64,000 nt of DNA. It comes from Altericroceibacterium xinjiangense. Lineage in GTDB: Bacteria > Pseudomonadota > Alphaproteobacteria > Sphingomonadales > Sphingomonadaceae. A program made the translations under genes and the position numbers. Location: positions 186,001 to 250,000 of the forward strand of contig NZ_RSEK01000002.1 of NCBI RefSeq assembly GCF_003958635.1, in the 5' to 3' direction. The notes beneath the pieces were generated by a model that saw only the letters and a list, made by a program, of their open reading frames with translations, made no database searches and was not told the origin of the DNA. This document shows, piece by piece, positions 1-8,428 of the stretch (its first letter is position 1; every line of letters begins with the position of its first letter).

Positions 1-233
1 GCGGTCCGATGCGTGCGGTGTTTGAAAGCCTCGGTGTGCACGACGTGGTGACCAAGTCGGTCGGCACGTCCAATCCCTACAACATGATTCGCGCCACTTT
101 CGACGCACTGACGAACCAGACTTCGCCGAAGTCGGTCGCTCAGCGTCGTGGTAAGAAGGTCGCTGACCTGCTTGGTCGCGGCGGCGCGAGCGAGGCCCAG
201 GCGGAAGCTGAAGCCGCCGCGGTCGTGGAGTAA
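1..233 (+). CDS. rpsE: 30S ribosomal protein S5 (C-terminal part)
   Basis: The window opens inside this gene; the first complete in-frame codon is at position 3 and the stop is at 231-233. The visible 77 residues match the C-terminal domain of S5: a [17 protein letters not shown] stretch followed by the helix that carries the [10 protein letters not shown] sequence. The Ala/Glu-rich end is a normal variable tail. S5 is a small-subunit protein important for decoding fidelity. The gene is followed after 5 bp by rpmD, the usual spc operon order. Confidence 0.95.
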   Translation, partial: GPMRAVFESLGVHDVVTKSVGTSNPYNMIRATFDALTNQTSPKSVAQRRGKKVADLLGRGGASEAQAEAEAAAVVE

Positions 234-238
234 ACGAA

Positions 239-415
239 ATGGCGAAGATCAAGATCAAGCAGATCGGGTCGCCTATTCGGCGTCCGGAAGCGCAGAAGAA
301 GATCCTCATCGGTCTGGGGCTGGGCAAGATGCACAAAGTGGTGGAACGGGAAGACACTCCCGAAGTGCGCGGCGCGATTGCGAAGCTGCCCCACATGGTG
401 GCGATCGTCGACTGA
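239..415 (+). CDS. rpmD: 50S ribosomal protein L30
   Basis: 58 codons beginning with ATG at 239, five bases after the rpsE stop. The product begins [16 protein letters not shown] and carries the [15 protein letters not shown] segment and the [12 protein letters not shown] ending that define bacterial L30. Length is typical for the family (about 60 aa). L30 is a non-essential large-subunit protein. The gene order rpsE-rpmD is standard, but the next gene on the same strand, rplO, lies 1.6 kb away rather than directly downstream. Confidence 0.96.
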   Translation: MAKIKIKQIGSPIRRPEAQKKILIGLGLGKMHKVVEREDTPEVRGAIAKLPHMVAIVD

Positions 416-440
416 CGAGTTTGCCAACCGCAAGACAAGG

Positions 441-471
441 AAACCCCGGCCATTTGCGCCGGGGTTTTTTT
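441..471 (+). terminator. Rho-independent terminator after rpmD
   Basis: A perfect 10-bp stem (441-450 with 458-467), a 7-nt loop, and a run of seven T at 465-471. This is a textbook intrinsic terminator 25 bp after the rpmD stop. It should end transcription of the first half of the spc operon and also face the 3' end of the antisense hydrolase gene. Confidence 0.9.
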
Positions 472-527
472 GGTCGGAAACCCGCGCGTACGGCACCTTC
501 AGGGGCGGGCTCGGTGCCCAGATCCAG

Positions 528-1901
528 CTACAATTTCATCGCCTGGATATGGCTTGAAATGGCCTCGGCCGCCCTCCTTCCGTACTCCGCATGGCCAGCG
601 TCGACCGGGTGCGGTCCGTTACGTGCGCCGTCGAAAAGCTCATCACGGTTGACGGCTGTCACCCAGTCCGCCGTGTTGATGGTGTAGGTCAGGGGTACCG
701 ACTGCGCCGCATCGAAGATGGCGTCGCGGCAAGAGGCCGATTGAGCTGGGTAGGGGACGCCGGTGTAGGATGAGAAGGGGGCGATCACAAAGATCGGCAT
801 CTCCGGGGCAGCGCTGCGTAGCGCTGCGAAATACTCTCTGGCGGCGTCGCCGATGTCCGCCGGCGGGTAAGAAGCGCAATCGTTAGCGCCGCCAGCGATA
901 ACGAGGGCATCGGGCGGACCATCGTCCACGGCTTTCAACACGTCATCCAGCCGTTCGTCAAAAGTGTTCGGCCTATCTGCGCGGCGCGCCATGTAGCCGG
1001 TCCCGCCGATCGCTGAGACGATCGGATTTCGAACCCCCAGCCGCGCGGCAGCATGTGCAGGCCAGGCAAGCCCTTTGCTGGATGCCGCTGAACCCTCGGT
1101 GATCGAATCGCCGACGAACACCACCGATACAAGGTTTTCCGAGTTCGCCGGGGCCGGCCCGATCGTGTCCCCCGCGGGCAACAAGAGACCGCCGTAGATC
1201 AGGTTTGCGGTCCACAGCGTCAGACGGCGAGCTCTATTGGCGGGTGGAAGTTCGAAGCGGAGGTACTTTGTCACCCCGTTTCTTGTGCGCATGTCGAAGT
1301 CGAACGGCGTGGCCGATGTCCGTTTGCCGTCGATTTCAAGAAAAGCGCCTCCGACTGACCCGGTGTCGAAACTCACCAGTTCAAATGCGGTCTGGCCAGC
1401 GGGAAGAGTGAATTCGATCCCGCTCAGATTGCCGTAGCGTTGTGGCGCCCACCCATTCGCGTCGAACTCGGGGGAGCCGTCGGTGATTGCCTGGGGAAAC
1501 AGCATGGCCGAAGCGGGGTAATGGGCCGGCTGCTTCCACCGCCCACCAAGCAGTCGGACGCGCCGATCTTCCTTGGCGATCGCGGTGAAGGCTGTGAACG
1601 AGGATATGGTCCCGGCGTCGAGGCGGACCGGCACCGGCACGACTCCGATTGCGCGTCCATCGGCAAGTCCCCGAAGCAGCTTCTCCACGGGCGTGCGGGA
1701 AGTAGGCGCTGGCACCAGTATCGGGTCAGCACTGGGCCCCGGTGTGGGTGTGGGTGTGGGTGTGGGTGTGGGTGTGGGTGTGGGAGCGGACACGGGAATG
1801 GGTGGTGCTGGCACTGCGCCGCCCTGCGGTTCCGGACCTTCCCCGCCACAGCTCAACAGCATGAGGGCTGCGCAACCCGGATGTACCACTCGTCTCATCA
1901 C
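528..1901 (-). CDS. SGNH/GDSL-family hydrolase, predicted lipoprotein
   Basis: 457-residue secreted esterase/lipase-type hydrolase, substrate unknown. The N-terminus has a short hydrophobic signal with lipobox LLSC (Cys18), so it is probably lipidated and membrane-anchored. Residues about 40-54 are seven Pro-Thr repeats, a flexible linker. A beta-rich region follows (about 70-240), then the SGNH domain: block I GDSITEG with nucleophile Ser266, block II GGTGY near 299-303, block III GGANDC with Asn340, and block V DAGH with Asp434 and His437. All four catalytic blocks are intact. It lies antisense between rpmD and rplO, which are normally adjacent. Start: ATG at 1901; the second codon is also ATG. 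Natural substrate (O-acetylated glycan or lipid) cannot be told. Confidence 0.88.
   Translation of the reverse strand: MMRRVVHPGCAALMLLSCGGEGPEPQGGAVPAPPIPVSAPTPTPTPTPTPTPTPGPSADPILVPAPTSRTPVEKLLRGLADGRAIGVVPVPVRLDAGTISSFTAFTAIAKEDRRVRLLGGRWKQPAHYPASAMLFPQAITDGSPEFDANGWAPQRYGNLSGIEFTLPAGQTAFELVSFDTGSVGGAFLEIDGKRTSATPFDFDMRTRNGVTKYLRFELPPANRARRLTLWTANLIYGGLLLPAGDTIGPAPANSENLVSVVFVGDSITEGSAASSKGLAWPAHAAARLGVRNPIVSAIGGTGYMARRADRPNTFDERLDDVLKAVDDGPPDALVIAGGANDCASYPPADIGDAAREYFAALRSAAPEMPIFVIAPFSSYTGVPYPAQSASCRDAIFDAAQSVPLTYTINTADWVTAVNRDELFDGARNGPHPVDAGHAEYGRRAAEAISSHIQAMKL
1741..1782. repeat. Seven-copy hexanucleotide tandem repeat inside the hydrolase gene
   Basis: Seven perfect copies of GGTGTG on the plus strand, read on the minus strand as Pro-Thr codons of the linker. 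Because the unit is two codons, copy-number change by slippage would alter linker length without a frameshift. Confidence 0.95.
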
Positions 1902-2039
1902 CGCTCCTAGTTTTCTGAAGACGCCGCTAGCCTCCGGAGATGACGCTTAGAGGAAAGAAGGGTGACATACCGAGGCGACATCGTTACGAGGCCCACTTTC
2001 CACCTCCAGCGCGACTCAAAGCGAAAGCGAGTGCAGACT
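1902..2039 (+). promoter_or_regulatory. Divergent intergenic region expected to hold the rplO promoter
   Basis: Because rpmD is followed by a strong terminator, rplO-secY-adk need a new start site, and this 138-bp gap between divergent genes is the only place for it. A weak candidate is GTGACA at 1962-1967 with TACGAG at 1985-1990 (17-bp spacing). The -10 match is poor, so the exact site is a guess while the need for a promoter is well supported. Confidence 0.35.
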
Positions 2040-2519
2040 ATGAAACTCAATGATATCCGCGATAACCAGGGTGCCCGTCACCGCCGCATGCGCGTCGGCC
2101 GGGGCATCGGCTCGGGCAAGGGCAAGACCGCCGCACGCGGCCAGAAGGGCCAGAAGGCTCGCTCGGGCGTATCGATCAAGGGCTTCGAAGGCGGCCAGAT
2201 GCCGCTTCACATGCGTTTGCCGAAGCGCGGGTTCAACAACCCGTTCGCCAAGGACTACGCTGAAGTGAACCTGGGCATGGTCCAGAAGTTCATCGACGCG
2301 GGCAAGCTCGACGCCGGCGCTGTGATCGACCAGGCTGCACTGCAGGCAGCCGGCCTCGCACGTGGCGGCAAGGACGGCGTCCGTCTGCTCGGCAAGGGCG
2401 AGCTGACGTCTTCGGCGCAGTTCCGGGTGGCTGGCGCGTCGAAGGGCGCGACCGAGGCTGTCCAGAAGGTGGGCGGCTCGGTTGAGCTGATCCAGCCCAA
2501 GGCGGCTGAAGCCGAATAA
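2040..2519 (+). CDS. rplO: 50S ribosomal protein L15
   Basis: 159-residue L15, a large-subunit assembly protein. Begins [13 protein letters not shown] and continues with the Gly/Lys-rich RNA-binding N-terminus ([22 protein letters not shown]) and the central [18 protein letters not shown] motif. The ATG at 2040 fits family starts; an in-frame upstream extension to 1962 is not family-like. It is the first gene of the second half of the split spc operon, followed by secY after 97 bp. Confidence 0.96.
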   Translation: MKLNDIRDNQGARHRRMRVGRGIGSGKGKTAARGQKGQKARSGVSIKGFEGGQMPLHMRLPKRGFNNPFAKDYAEVNLGMVQKFIDAGKLDAGAVIDQAALQAAGLARGGKDGVRLLGKGELTSSAQFRVAGASKGATEAVQKVGGSVELIQPKAAEAE

Positions 2520-2616
2520 GATCGTGGGCGAGGGGTTCGACATCGAGCCCCTCGCACCTTATGTGACCAGCGAACGCCGGGAAGGCCCGGCGCCAGGTTA
2601 AGGCTCACACCCAAAA

Positions 2617-3981
2617 ATGGCATCACGCGCCGATAATATCGCGAGCAATCTCAGCCTCGCCAATTTTTCCAAGGCGAGCGAGCTCAAGCAGCGGATATGG
2701 TTCACCATTGGCGCGCTGGTGGTGTTCCGCTTCCTTAGCTTCGTGCCGCTTCCCGGGGTCAACCCGCTGATTCTGGAGTCGCTGTACGACCAGACTCGCG
2801 GCGGCATCCTCGACCTGTTCAACGCGTTTTCCGGCGGCAGCCTTGAACGTATGAGCCTGATCGCGCTCGGCGTGATGCCTTACATCACCGCCTCGATCGT
2901 GGTGCAACTGGCTGCCTCGCTTCACCCGGCGCTGATGGCGCTGAAGAAGGAAGGCGAGAGCGGGCGCAAGAAGCTCAACCAGTACACCCGCTACGGCACA
3001 GTTTTCCTGTGCGCGGTGCAGGGCTGGTTCCTCGCAACCGGGCTGGAAGCCTATGGCGCGCAAAGCGGCCTGCAGGCGGTGGTTGACCCCGGCCTGCTGT
3101 TCAAGGTGGTCGCTGTGATCAGCCTTGTCGGCGGTACGATGTTCCTCCTGTGGCTCGGTGAACAGATTACCTCACGCGGGATCGGGAACGGCGTTTCGCT
3201 GATCATCATGGCGGGCATTGTTGCCCAGTTTCCTACCTTCATCGCCAACCTGTTCGAGGGCGGGCGCACCGGCTCCGTCAGTCCGTTCGTGATTTTCGGC
3301 CTGATCGCGATGGTCGTTTTCCTCATACTGTTCATCTCGTTCATGGAGCGGGCGCAGCGCCGGTTGCTGATCCAGTACCCGAAACGGGCAAGCCAGCGCG
3401 GGATGATGCAGGCGGATCGCAGCCACTTGCCGCTGAAGATCAACACGGCTGGCGTGATCCCGCCGATCTTCGCCAGCTCGCTGCTGCTGCTGCCTTTGAC
3501 GATCAGCCAGTTCGCTGGGCAGACGGTGGATACCACCAGCTTTGGCGGCAGCATGATCGTGACGTTGAACCAGTATCTTCAGCACGGGCAGCCGATCTAT
3601 CTCGCGCTTTATGCCGCCGGGATCATGTTCTTCTCCTTCTTCTACACCGCGGTTGTGTTCAACCCGGAGGAAACGGCGGAGAACCTGAAGAAGAACGGCG
3701 GGTTCATTCCTGGCATCCGTCCGGGCAAGAACACGGCCAATTATCTCGATTATGTTCTGACGCGGATCACCGTGATCGGCGCGGTCTATCTGACGCTGGT
3801 CTGCGTAATTCCCGAATGGGTCATTGCTCAGACCGGGGTTCAGCTGTTCCTTGGCGGCACGAGCCTGCTGATCGTCGTGAACGTGACTGTGGATACAATT
3901 AGCCAGATCCAGTCCCACTTGCTTGCGCATCAGTATGGTGACCTGATCAAGAAGGCGAAACTGAAGGGACGTCTGCGTTAA
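2617..3981 (+). CDS. secY: Preprotein translocase subunit SecY
   Basis: 454-residue polytopic membrane protein, central channel of the SecYEG translocon that passes Sec-dependent proteins across or into the inner membrane. Ten transmembrane segments are readable, along with family landmarks such as VFRFLSFVPLPGVNP near the N-terminus, GVMPYITASIVVQL, the LNQYTRYGT loop, and GFIPGIRPGKNTANYL in the C-terminal half. Length is typical. It stands in the usual spc position, before adk. Confidence 0.97.
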   Translation: MASRADNIASNLSLANFSKASELKQRIWFTIGALVVFRFLSFVPLPGVNPLILESLYDQTRGGILDLFNAFSGGSLERMSLIALGVMPYITASIVVQLAASLHPALMALKKEGESGRKKLNQYTRYGTVFLCAVQGWFLATGLEAYGAQSGLQAVVDPGLLFKVVAVISLVGGTMFLLWLGEQITSRGIGNGVSLIIMAGIVAQFPTFIANLFEGGRTGSVSPFVIFGLIAMVVFLILFISFMERAQRRLLIQYPKRASQRGMMQADRSHLPLKINTAGVIPPIFASSLLLLPLTISQFAGQTVDTTSFGGSMIVTLNQYLQHGQPIYLALYAAGIMFFSFFYTAVVFNPEETAENLKKNGGFIPGIRPGKNTANYLDYVLTRITVIGAVYLTLVCVIPEWVIAQTGVQLFLGGTSLLIVVNVTVDTISQIQSHLLAHQYGDLIKKAKLKGRLR

Positions 3982-4029
3982 GCGGCCGTAAGGCGGCACG
4001 CGCAAGACGCAGCATACGGAAGAGGGCGC

Positions 4030-4683
4030 GTGAACATTATCCTTCTCGGTCCCCCCGGCGCGGGGAAGGGCACGCAGGCCGCTCGCCTGGTGGAACACCA
4101 TGGGATGCGGCAGCTCTCCACCGGAGAGATGCTGCGGGCTGCGGTTGCGGCGCGCACCCCCGTGGGGATCAAGGCGGCCGAAGTCATGGCACGGGGGGAG
4201 CTCGTCTCCGACGAGATCGTCTCAGCCCTGATCGATGCGGAACTCGTCGCGATGGGGCCAGCCACTGGCGCCATCTTCGATGGGTACCCGCGCACAGTGG
4301 CCCAGGCCGAACAGCTTGACGCGATCCTCGCGGGTCACGACCGCAAGCTCGATCACGTGATCGAGCTGCTGGTGGACGAAGACGCGCTGGTTGAACGGAT
4401 CACCGGGCGCTTCTCCTGCTCCAGTTGCGGGGAAGGGTATCACGACACGCACAAGCTCCCGCAGACGCCAGGCGTGTGCGATAAGTGCGGGAGCACCGAG
4501 TTCGCTCGGCGCAAGGACGACAACGAAGAAACCGTCCGCACGCGGATGGCCGAATACCGCAAGAAGACGGCCCCGATCCTCCCGTTCTATGATGCGCGCG
4601 GGATTGTCACGCGGGTGGACGGAATGGCGGACATCGGGGCTGTCACGGACGAGGTGGAAGGCGTTCTCGCGCAAGGCGCGTAG
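4030..4683 (+). CDS. adk: Adenylate kinase, zinc-type lid
   Basis: 217-residue cytoplasmic enzyme interconverting ATP + AMP and 2 ADP. The P-loop GPPGAGKGT is at residues 7-15, the AMP-binding region includes GYPRTV near 85-90, and the long LID carries four cysteines (130, 133, 150, 153) of a zinc-binding lid. Start is GTG at 4030; no ATG lies closer to the P-loop. It is the last gene of this transcript: a strong terminator follows at 4776-4804. Confidence 0.96.
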   Translation: MNIILLGPPGAGKGTQAARLVEHHGMRQLSTGEMLRAAVAARTPVGIKAAEVMARGELVSDEIVSALIDAELVAMGPATGAIFDGYPRTVAQAEQLDAILAGHDRKLDHVIELLVDEDALVERITGRFSCSSCGEGYHDTHKLPQTPGVCDKCGSTEFARRKDDNEETVRTRMAEYRKKTAPILPFYDARGIVTRVDGMADIGAVTDEVEGVLAQGA

Positions 4684-4775
4684 AATTGCGGTCTTGTGCC
4701 AGTTCCGTCACCTGTGCTTTTTTGACCTTGGGCTTGGTTTACGCTACAGAAAGCGCCTATCGGCGTGGCGGACGC

Positions 4776-4804
4776 GGTGCGAGGTTTTCCTCGCGCCCTT
4801 TTTT
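4776..4804 (+). terminator. Rho-independent terminator after adk
   Basis: Nine-pair stem (4776-4784 with 4789-4797, one G-T wobble), TTTT loop, and a T run at 4799-4804. It separates the spc transcript from the rpsM-rpsK-rpoA-rplQ transcript. Confidence 0.85.
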
Positions 4805-5017
4805 GCCATTGTGTGTTGACGTCTTTGGCGAATCATCTTAACTGCCGGTTACTCGACAGTTGCGGACAAGTCCGGCGGGCGTCAGCCTTGGTGCGCGCCA
4901 CCCGGGCTTTTTTGTCGTGGCACGGCGGCCGCGGCTCTCGAGGAAACGAAGCGATGAGATAGGGGTGCGTCCGCCACGAGGGCACGGCGCGGAACCCCTG
5001 TGGAGCAGGAGAATCCA
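4805..5017 (+). promoter_or_regulatory. Leader and probable promoter region of the rpsM-rpoA operon
   Basis: Together with 4684-4804 this is a 334-bp gene-free stretch. After the terminator, TTGACG at 4816-4821 is a good -35; the best -10 (TTAACT at 4838-4843 or one base later) is weak. A short hairpin plus T run near 4884-4911 could be part of a ribosomal-protein leader. AGGAG at about 5007-5011 is the rpsM ribosome-binding site. No convincing ORF was seen here. Confidence 0.4.
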
Positions 5018-5386
5018 GTGGCTCGTATTGCCGGGGTGAATATCCCCACCAACAAGCGCGTGATCATCGCGCTCACCTACATTCACGGTATTGGCCCCCG
5101 GGCGGCGAAGGATATCGCCACCAAGCTGAATATCGATCATGCCCGCCGCGTGCAGGACCTGACCGATCAGGAAGTTGCCCAGATCCGCGAAGCGATCGAT
5201 TCCGATTACACCGTCGAAGGCGATCTTCGTCGCGAAACCGCGATGAACATCAAGCGCCTGATGGACCTCGCCTGCTACCGTGGGCTGCGTCACCGCAAGG
5301 GCCTGCCGGTCCGCGGACAGCGCACGCACACCAACGCGCGCACCCGCAAGGGCAAGGCCAAGCCGATCGCCGGCAAGAAGAAGTAA
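5018..5386 (+). CDS. rpsM: 30S ribosomal protein S13
   Basis: 122-residue S13, located in the head of the small subunit. It starts with GTG at 5018, giving the family N-terminus (M)[14 protein letters not shown] seven bases upstream supports this rather than an upstream ATG at 5000. The helix-two-turn-helix region ([12 protein letters not shown]) and the basic tail ([22 protein letters not shown]) are complete. First gene of the alpha operon; rpsK follows after 61 bp. Confidence 0.96.
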   Translation: MARIAGVNIPTNKRVIIALTYIHGIGPRAAKDIATKLNIDHARRVQDLTDQEVAQIREAIDSDYTVEGDLRRETAMNIKRLMDLACYRGLRHRKGLPVRGQRTHTNARTRKGKAKPIAGKKK

Positions 5387-5447
5387 TCCTTCGTCTTCGA
5401 CAGCTCAGCCGCTTTCTTGAGCGGCTCTGGATTTAGGGATAGACCAC

Positions 5448-5837
5448 ATGGCACGCGAACCCCAGCGCATCCGTAGGCGGGAACGTAAGAATATCAGCAG
5501 CGGCGTCGCGCACGTGAACGCCAGCTTCAACAACACCATGATCACCATCACCGACGCGCAGGGCAATGCGATCAGCTGGTCCAGCGCCGGCATGATGGGG
5601 TTCAAGGGCAGCCGCAAGTCGACGCCGTACGCGGCGCAGGTCGCGGCCGACGACGCAGGCAAGAAAGCCGCCGAACACGGCGTGCGCACGCTCGAAGTCG
5701 AGATCAAGGGGCCGGGCTCGGGCCGTGAAAGCGCGCTGCGCGCTTTGCAGGCGGTGGGTTTCACCATCACCTCGATCCGCGACGTTACCCCGATCCCGCA
5801 CAATGGCGTGAGGCCGTCCAAGCGCCGTCGCGTCTGA
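5448..5837 (+). CDS. rpsK: 30S ribosomal protein S11
   Basis: 129-residue S11 of the small-subunit platform. Recognised by the segments [36 protein letters not shown] and the C-terminal [22 protein letters not shown]. Length is typical. It sits between rpsM and rpoA; rpsD is not in this operon, as usual for alphaproteobacteria. Confidence 0.97.
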   Translation: MAREPQRIRRRERKNISSGVAHVNASFNNTMITITDAQGNAISWSSAGMMGFKGSRKSTPYAAQVAADDAGKKAAEHGVRTLEVEIKGPGSGRESALRALQAVGFTITSIRDVTPIPHNGVRPSKRRRV

Positions 5838-5955
5838 TCGAACCTGCCATGTGACCCGGGTTTCGATCACAGGGGTCGCACTTTGCAAATTCGCATCGGC
5901 CGCGGCGCTCCAGCGTTAGCGGCCGGTGCTGTCAGTAACACCCAAGGGGAAGTCC

Positions 5956-7011
5956 ATGTCCGTCAATACGAAGAATTGGCAGGAACTGAAGAAACCCAAT
6001 AGCCTGGACGTCAAGTCCGGCGGCGACGCCCGGCGCAAGGCCACGTTTGTCGCCGAACCGCTCGAGCGCGGCTTTGGCCTCACGCTTGGCAACGCCCTGC
6101 GCCGCGTGCTGCTCTCCTCGCTGCAGGGCGCCGCGATCACCTCGATCCGGATCGAGAACGTGCTGCACGAATTCTCCTCCCTCGCCGGCGTGCGCGAAGA
6201 CGTGACGGACATCGTCCTGAACGTGAAGCAGATCGCGCTGAGGATGGAAGGCGAAGGGCCCAAGCGCCTGCAGTTGTCCGTCACCGGGCCGGCTGAAGTG
6301 ACGGCCGGTAACATCGCCGTCAGCGGCGACATCGAGGTGATGAACAAGGACCACGTCATTTGTCACCTCGACGAAGGCGCGACGCTGAACATGGAACTGA
6401 CGGCAGACGTCGGGAAGGGCTATGTTCCCGCCGTGTCCAATCGTCCGGCCGACGCGCCCATCGGGTTGATCCCGGTGGACTCGCTCTATTCGCCCGTGCG
6501 TCAGGTCAGCTACAAGGTTGAGAACGCTCGCGTCGGGCAGGAACTGGACTACGACAAGCTGTCGCTGACGATCGAGACCGACGGCACCGTGACGCCTGAG
6601 GACGCCGTTGCCTACGCCGCGCGCATCCTGCAGGACCAGCTTTCGCTGTTCGTTCACTTCGAGGAAGGCATTCCGCAGCCCTCGACTCCCGTCGCCGGCA
6701 TCGCCGCGCAGCCGGAAGAAAGCGACGCCAACCAGCTCAATCGCTACCTTCTCAAGAAGGTGGACGAACTGGAGCTGTCGGTCCGCTCGGCCAACTGCCT
6801 CAAGAACGACAACATCATCTACATCGGCGACCTGGTCCAGAAGACCGAAGCCGAGATGCTGCGGACGCCGAACTTCGGCCGCAAGTCGCTCAACGAGATC
6901 AAGGAAGTGCTGTCCGGAATGGGGCTGCGCCTCGGAATGGACATCCCCGGCTGGCCGCCTGAGAACATCGAGGAGATGGCCAAGAAGCTTGAGCAAGAGC
7001 TTCTGGGCTGA
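5956..7011 (+). CDS. rpoA: DNA-directed RNA polymerase subunit alpha
   Basis: 351-residue alpha subunit. The N-terminal dimerisation domain holds [28 protein letters not shown]; the C-terminal domain (from about residue 260) holds [16 protein letters not shown] and [16 protein letters not shown], which bind UP elements and activators. ATG at 5956 follows AAGGGGAA and gives the sphingomonad-type start [15 protein letters not shown]; the in-frame ATG at 5926 is less likely. Followed by rplQ. Confidence 0.97.
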   Translation: MSVNTKNWQELKKPNSLDVKSGGDARRKATFVAEPLERGFGLTLGNALRRVLLSSLQGAAITSIRIENVLHEFSSLAGVREDVTDIVLNVKQIALRMEGEGPKRLQLSVTGPAEVTAGNIAVSGDIEVMNKDHVICHLDEGATLNMELTADVGKGYVPAVSNRPADAPIGLIPVDSLYSPVRQVSYKVENARVGQELDYDKLSLTIETDGTVTPEDAVAYAARILQDQLSLFVHFEEGIPQPSTPVAGIAAQPEESDANQLNRYLLKKVDELELSVRSANCLKNDNIIYIGDLVQKTEAEMLRTPNFGRKSLNEIKEVLSGMGLRLGMDIPGWPPENIEEMAKKLEQELLG

Positions 7012-7120
7012 CCTTCGGGTCCCCGTCCGTGACGGGGACTTGCCACGGGTGAAGGCGGCGACCCCGACAGCCGCCAGGTCTGGGCTACCTCATACGGGCC
7101 CCTAACGAACGGAGTACACA

Positions 7121-7540
7121 ATGCGTCACGGAATTTCTGGTCGTAAGCTGCAGCGCAAGAGCGGCCACCGCGCTGCCCTGCTGCGCAACATGGCAGCGGC
7201 GCTGATCAAGCATGAGCAGATCACCACCACTCTGCCTAAGGCGAAGGAACTGCGCCCCTACGTCGAAAAGCTGATCACGCTTGCCAAGCACGGGGGGCTG
7301 TCCAACCGCCGCCTCGCGCATAGCCGCATGATGGATGAGACGCAGGAAAAGAAGCTGTTCGAGGTCCTGGCGGAACGGTACGCCAACCGGGAAGGCGGCT
7401 ACACTCGCGTCATCAAGGCAGGCCTGCGCGCCAGCGACGCCGCGTCGATGGCGATCATCGAACTGGTCGATCGTGACTTCGCTGCCAAGGGGCAGGACAG
7501 CGGTCCGGTTGCCACCGAGGAAGATTACGCCGACGCGTAA
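7121..7540 (+). CDS. rplQ: 50S ribosomal protein L17
   Basis: 139-residue L17, a large-subunit protein near the tunnel exit. Begins [17 protein letters not shown] and continues with the family core [37 protein letters not shown]. The acidic C-terminal tail is normal for this group. It closes the alpha operon and is followed by an intrinsic terminator. Confidence 0.97.
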   Translation: MRHGISGRKLQRKSGHRAALLRNMAAALIKHEQITTTLPKAKELRPYVEKLITLAKHGGLSNRRLAHSRMMDETQEKKLFEVLAERYANREGGYTRVIKAGLRASDAASMAIIELVDRDFAAKGQDSGPVATEEDYADA

Positions 7541-7565
7541 GCTTACCCGCATCGACACCAGAAAG

Positions 7566-7597
7566 GCGGCCCGGTCCTCGACTGCGGCCGCTTTTTT
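7566..7597 (+). terminator. Rho-independent terminator after rplQ
   Basis: GCGGCC at 7566-7571 pairs with GGCCGC at 7586-7591, followed by six T (7592-7597), 25 bp after the rplQ stop. Confidence 0.85.
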
Positions 7598-7723
7598 GTT
7601 CATTTTATGTGCCGGTTTGGTGAACCGCATCTTTCCGCGCAGTTCAGCCTTGTCTCACGGTTGATCCTCTAGACCCGACTGATGCCGGGCATTTCCTGCC
7701 CAAGGAGTCGAGAGGATAACCCC

Positions 7724-8311
7724 ATGAAGACCATTTCCAAAACCTTGGTCGGAACCGTCGCGGCGGGCGCGATGGCGATAGCTTCGGCTGCTCCGGCGCA
7801 GGCCCGCGACCGCTATGACCGGGGCGGGATCGACACAGGCGATGTGATCGCAGGGGCCTTGATCCTCGGCGGGATCGCCGCCGTGGCGTCCGCCGCCGGC
7901 AACAACCGCGATCGTTACCGCTATGACGACTACCGCTATGACCGGCGCGGCTACGACGACCGCTACGATCGGCGCGGCTACGCGCGCGATCATCCTCGCG
8001 CCGCGGTAGAGCAATGCGTCTACGCCGCCGAGCGTACCGCCAACCGCTATTCCTACGGCGGCCGTTCCCAGGTGACGGACATTCGCAAGGTCAGGGATCG
8101 GCGCGACGGTTACCGGGTGGAAGGCCGGATCGCGGTAAACCAGATGGGTCACGACTGGCGCCGGGGTGACAGCCGTTACGGCCGCGGCTGGGATAACGAC
8201 TACCGCGGGTGGAATGACGAGTACCGCGGTTACGACAGCGGCAGGTTCACCTGCGACGTCCGCTACGGCCGGGTAGAGGATATTCGCTTCAAGGGCATTC
8301 GTGGCCTCTAG
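7724..8311 (+). CDS. Exported protein with TGDVIAG motif, function unknown (paralog of next gene)
   Basis: 195 residues from ATG 7724. A Sec signal peptide ending around APAQA (residue 26) is followed by the motif TGDVIAGALILGGIAAVA, a single Gly/Ala-rich hydrophobic segment that could insert in a membrane. A long Tyr/Arg/Asp-rich low-complexity region (repeated RYDDYRYDRRG-like units) follows, and then a C-terminal part with two cysteines (EQCVYAAER and FTCDVRYGRVEDI). The downstream neighbour has the same layout, so they are tandem paralogs. Proteins of this design are common in sphingomonads but have no assigned function; a cell-envelope role is inference. It lies 180 bp after the rplQ terminator and has its own ribosome-binding site. 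Confidence 0.8.
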   Translation: MKTISKTLVGTVAAGAMAIASAAPAQARDRYDRGGIDTGDVIAGALILGGIAAVASAAGNNRDRYRYDDYRYDRRGYDDRYDRRGYARDHPRAAVEQCVYAAERTANRYSYGGRSQVTDIRKVRDRRDGYRVEGRIAVNQMGHDWRRGDSRYGRGWDNDYRGWNDEYRGYDSGRFTCDVRYGRVEDIRFKGIRGL

Positions 8312-8428
8312 CAAGGCATGAGGGAAGGCCAGGCGGTTCAGGCGGATGCAAGCCTGTGCCGCCTAGCTTGCCCTGTATCGCGCGGCCTGTTCGACAGCAG
8401 GAATCCGCCATCTCAAGGAACGCCTCCC

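Noticed and set aside
4765-4962. Short open frame between adk and rpsM
   Set aside because: It overlaps the adk terminator and promoter region and has no ribosome-binding site.
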